The notes beneath the pieces are model-generated. The model saw only the letters and a program-made list of their open reading frames with translations, was not told the DNA's origin and did not search any database. Source: DATLGB01 sp964242305 (GTDB taxonomy: Bacteria > Actinomycetota > Thermoleophilia > Solirubrobacterales > Solirubrobacteraceae). Taken from it: 64,000 bases of DNA. Within the stretch, counting starts at the first letter, position 1. Every line of letters begins with the position of its first letter. Positions 63,130 to 64,000 of the stretch are shown here, piece by piece. Location: the NCBI GenBank assembly GCA_964242305.1, contig CAXTBB010000020.1, forward strand, positions 5,610 through 69,609, given 5' to 3'. The translations under genes were made by a program, and so were the position numbers.

Positions 63130-63720
63130 GTCAACGGGGGGCCAAGTCGGCGCTTCCGGCATTTCCTCAAGTTCGCTGCGCCGTTGTTCGAGAGCCTGTA
63201 GCTCCGCCTGGTCCGAAGCTTCCATCTCGCGCTTCCTACGCTCGCGCGCCTCTGGACTCGTGATCCGCGTGACCTGAGCTTTGAGCGCAAGCTTGGCTTG
63301 CTGCTCTTGATTGAGCAAGCCCGCCATATCCATGAGCCGCAACTCAGCAAGCTCACGCAACCTGTTGGCGGTGTCGAGTTCAGCCCGCACCGACTGGAGA
63401 TCGGAGTCGTAGGCCTTCGAGACCTCTTCGATCTCATGACGTGCGTGATCAGCCGCCGCTCGACTCGCTCGATCATGCCCCGCGACAATCTCAGACCGAG
63501 TCGTCTCCAGCACGGAAACGTCTCCCTGCCAGCACCACACACACCAAGCAAGCACGCCTAGCAACATGAGCAGGGCAGCAAGAAGTGGACCCGCCTGCAG
63601 AGCGCTCGTTATCGCGGCAATTCCCACGACTGTCGCTGCCAGGATGCTGAGCCTGGGCCATCCGGCATGCCGAGGTCCCCGACCGGTCGGGCGAGGTGAC
63701 TGAGGCTCCGCTTCAGACAC
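63112..63720 (-). CDS. Membrane coiled-coil protein on the opposite strand (possible moron)
   Basis: 202 residues. Two membrane helices (about 24-42 and 45-64) are followed by a long coiled coil (about 75-190, e.g. RELAELRLMDMAGLLNQEQQ). GTG start at 63720. It faces the tail gene and their ends overlap by 18 nt. GC content is visibly lower than the neighbouring phage genes, and it interrupts an otherwise unidirectional structural block, so it is probably a separately regulated accessory gene such as a superinfection-exclusion or defence factor. No family recognised. Confidence 0.65.
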   Translation of the reverse strand: MSEAEPQSPRPTGRGPRHAGWPRLSILAATVVGIAAITSALQAGPLLAALLMLLGVLAWCVWCWQGDVSVLETTRSEIVAGHDRASRAAADHARHEIEEVSKAYDSDLQSVRAELDTANRLRELAELRLMDMAGLLNQEQQAKLALKAQVTRITSPEARERRKREMEASDQAELQALEQRRSELEEMPEAPTWPPVDLSGNE

Positions 63721-63889
63721 GTCGCCACCCTACCTCGCGCCACCCTCTCACCGGCCCGCCCTACGCCTGACCTAGGCCCCGGCCGCGCATCCCGGCAGCA
63801 CGCCCGCGCGATGCGTGCGCACGGACTTCTCGTAGCACCCGTCGCCCACGTCGGCGGCTCAAATCCCCCGAACAAGAGGAGGCCCACCC
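63721..63889. other. Intergenic region upstream of two divergent phage genes
   Basis: About 170 nt between the divergent starts of the membrane coiled-coil gene and the last gene. It must contain promoters for at least one direction. I see no tRNA or obvious repeat; a hairpin-like CGCGCGATGCGTGCG segment lies near 63804-63818. Confidence 0.4.
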
Positions 63890-64000
63890 GTGGGCACCAC
63901 CCAGACCGGGTCCGGCGTCGAGCCGTTCGCCGGGTTCAACGACGCCACCATCGGCGACATCGAGGCGCGCATCGACGACGAGCCTGCGGGCGCGCCGCGC
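63890..64000 (+). CDS. Phage structural-region protein, start only
   Basis: 37 codons visible, cut by the right edge. Begins VGTTQTGSGVEPFAGFNDAT and has GAGGAGG 9-15 nt before the GTG at 63890, a strong ribosome-binding site that suggests high expression. The position after the tail terminator region would suit a major tail or tail-assembly protein, but too little is visible to assign it. Confidence 0.55.
   Translation, partial: MGTTQTGSGVEPFAGFNDATIGDIEARIDDEPAGAPR

Larger units (their letters stand above)
48341..64000 (+). mobile_element. Left part of an integrated tailed-phage genome
   Basis: From the tRNA-His fragment to the right edge the genes run almost all rightwards in the order early/HNH - terminase - portal - prohead protease - capsid - connector - tail. 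Stop/start overlaps (ATGA, GTGA, TGATG) join most neighbours. Portal, capsid and large terminase are intact. Integrase, lysis genes and right attachment site are not in the window. The gp10-like and tail-terminator-like genes point to a long-tailed (siphovirus-like) phage. Confidence 0.85.

Noticed and set aside
63830..63889. GGFEPP-type minus peptide suggesting a tRNA near the right edge
   Set aside because: No T-arm consensus or cloverleaf can be folded there.

Overview
The window is very GC-rich DNA from an actinomycete-type bacterium. From about 1 to 40.9 kb nearly all housekeeping genes lie on the minus strand, in an order I recognise from Streptomyces-like Actinomycetota: tig-clpP-clpX ... 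valS-folC-ndk-maf-mreB-mreC-mreD-mrdA-rodA-rng-rplU-rpmA ... obg ... proB-proA-nadD-rsfS ... leuS-comEA-comEC. GTG, TTG and apparently CTG starts, 4-nt stop/start overlaps and possible leaderless starts are common. Together with the GC content and the many secreted or membrane insertions, this suggests a Thermoleophilia/Solirubrobacterales-like lineage; that placement is inference.

Housekeeping core (1-40.9 kb). Reading leftwards the operons cover proteolysis and folding (tig, clpP, clpX), translation and folate (valS, folC), nucleotide hygiene (ndk, maf), the rod-shape machine (mreB, mreC, mreD, mrdA/PBP2, rodA), RNase E/G with ribosomal proteins L21 and L27, Obg, proline synthesis with NAD synthesis and ribosome silencing (proB, proA, nadD, rsfS), LeuRS and DNA uptake (comEA, comEC). 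Later insertions interrupt this backbone: an alpha/beta hydrolase plus AarF-like kinase between obg and proB; a membrane glycosyltransferase-like gene, a secreted protein and a two-component system between rpmA and obg; and a second two-component system, a lipoprotein and a secreted beta-helix protein between clpX and valS. Gene debris marks several breakpoints: a propeller fragment next to tRNA-Ala, the C-terminus of a short-chain dehydrogenase, and an obg/rpmA chimeric remnant lying exactly between intact rpmA and intact obg.

Accessory stretch (40.9-48.3 kb). Plus-strand genes encode a small basic protein, a DoxX protein, an MFS drug exporter with a TetR regulator and a clear palindromic operator over the exporter start, and a seven-repeat FG-GAP secreted protein. 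Next come a small secreted protein, two decayed genes, and a secreted protein with repeated cysteine pairs.

Prophage (48.34 kb to the right edge). A 42-nt 3' fragment of a tRNA-His gene marks the probable left attachment site. After it come a tightly overlapping early/HNH block, small and large terminase, portal, S49-type prohead protease, HK97-type major capsid protein and head-tail connector genes. The most unusual gene follows them: a 906-residue protein with tail-fibre-like modules, an FAD-dependent oxidoreductase domain and a golvesin/xanthan-lyase-like C-terminus. A convergent membrane coiled-coil gene and the start of another phage gene end the window. The integrase and the intact tRNA-His are predicted to lie beyond the right edge.
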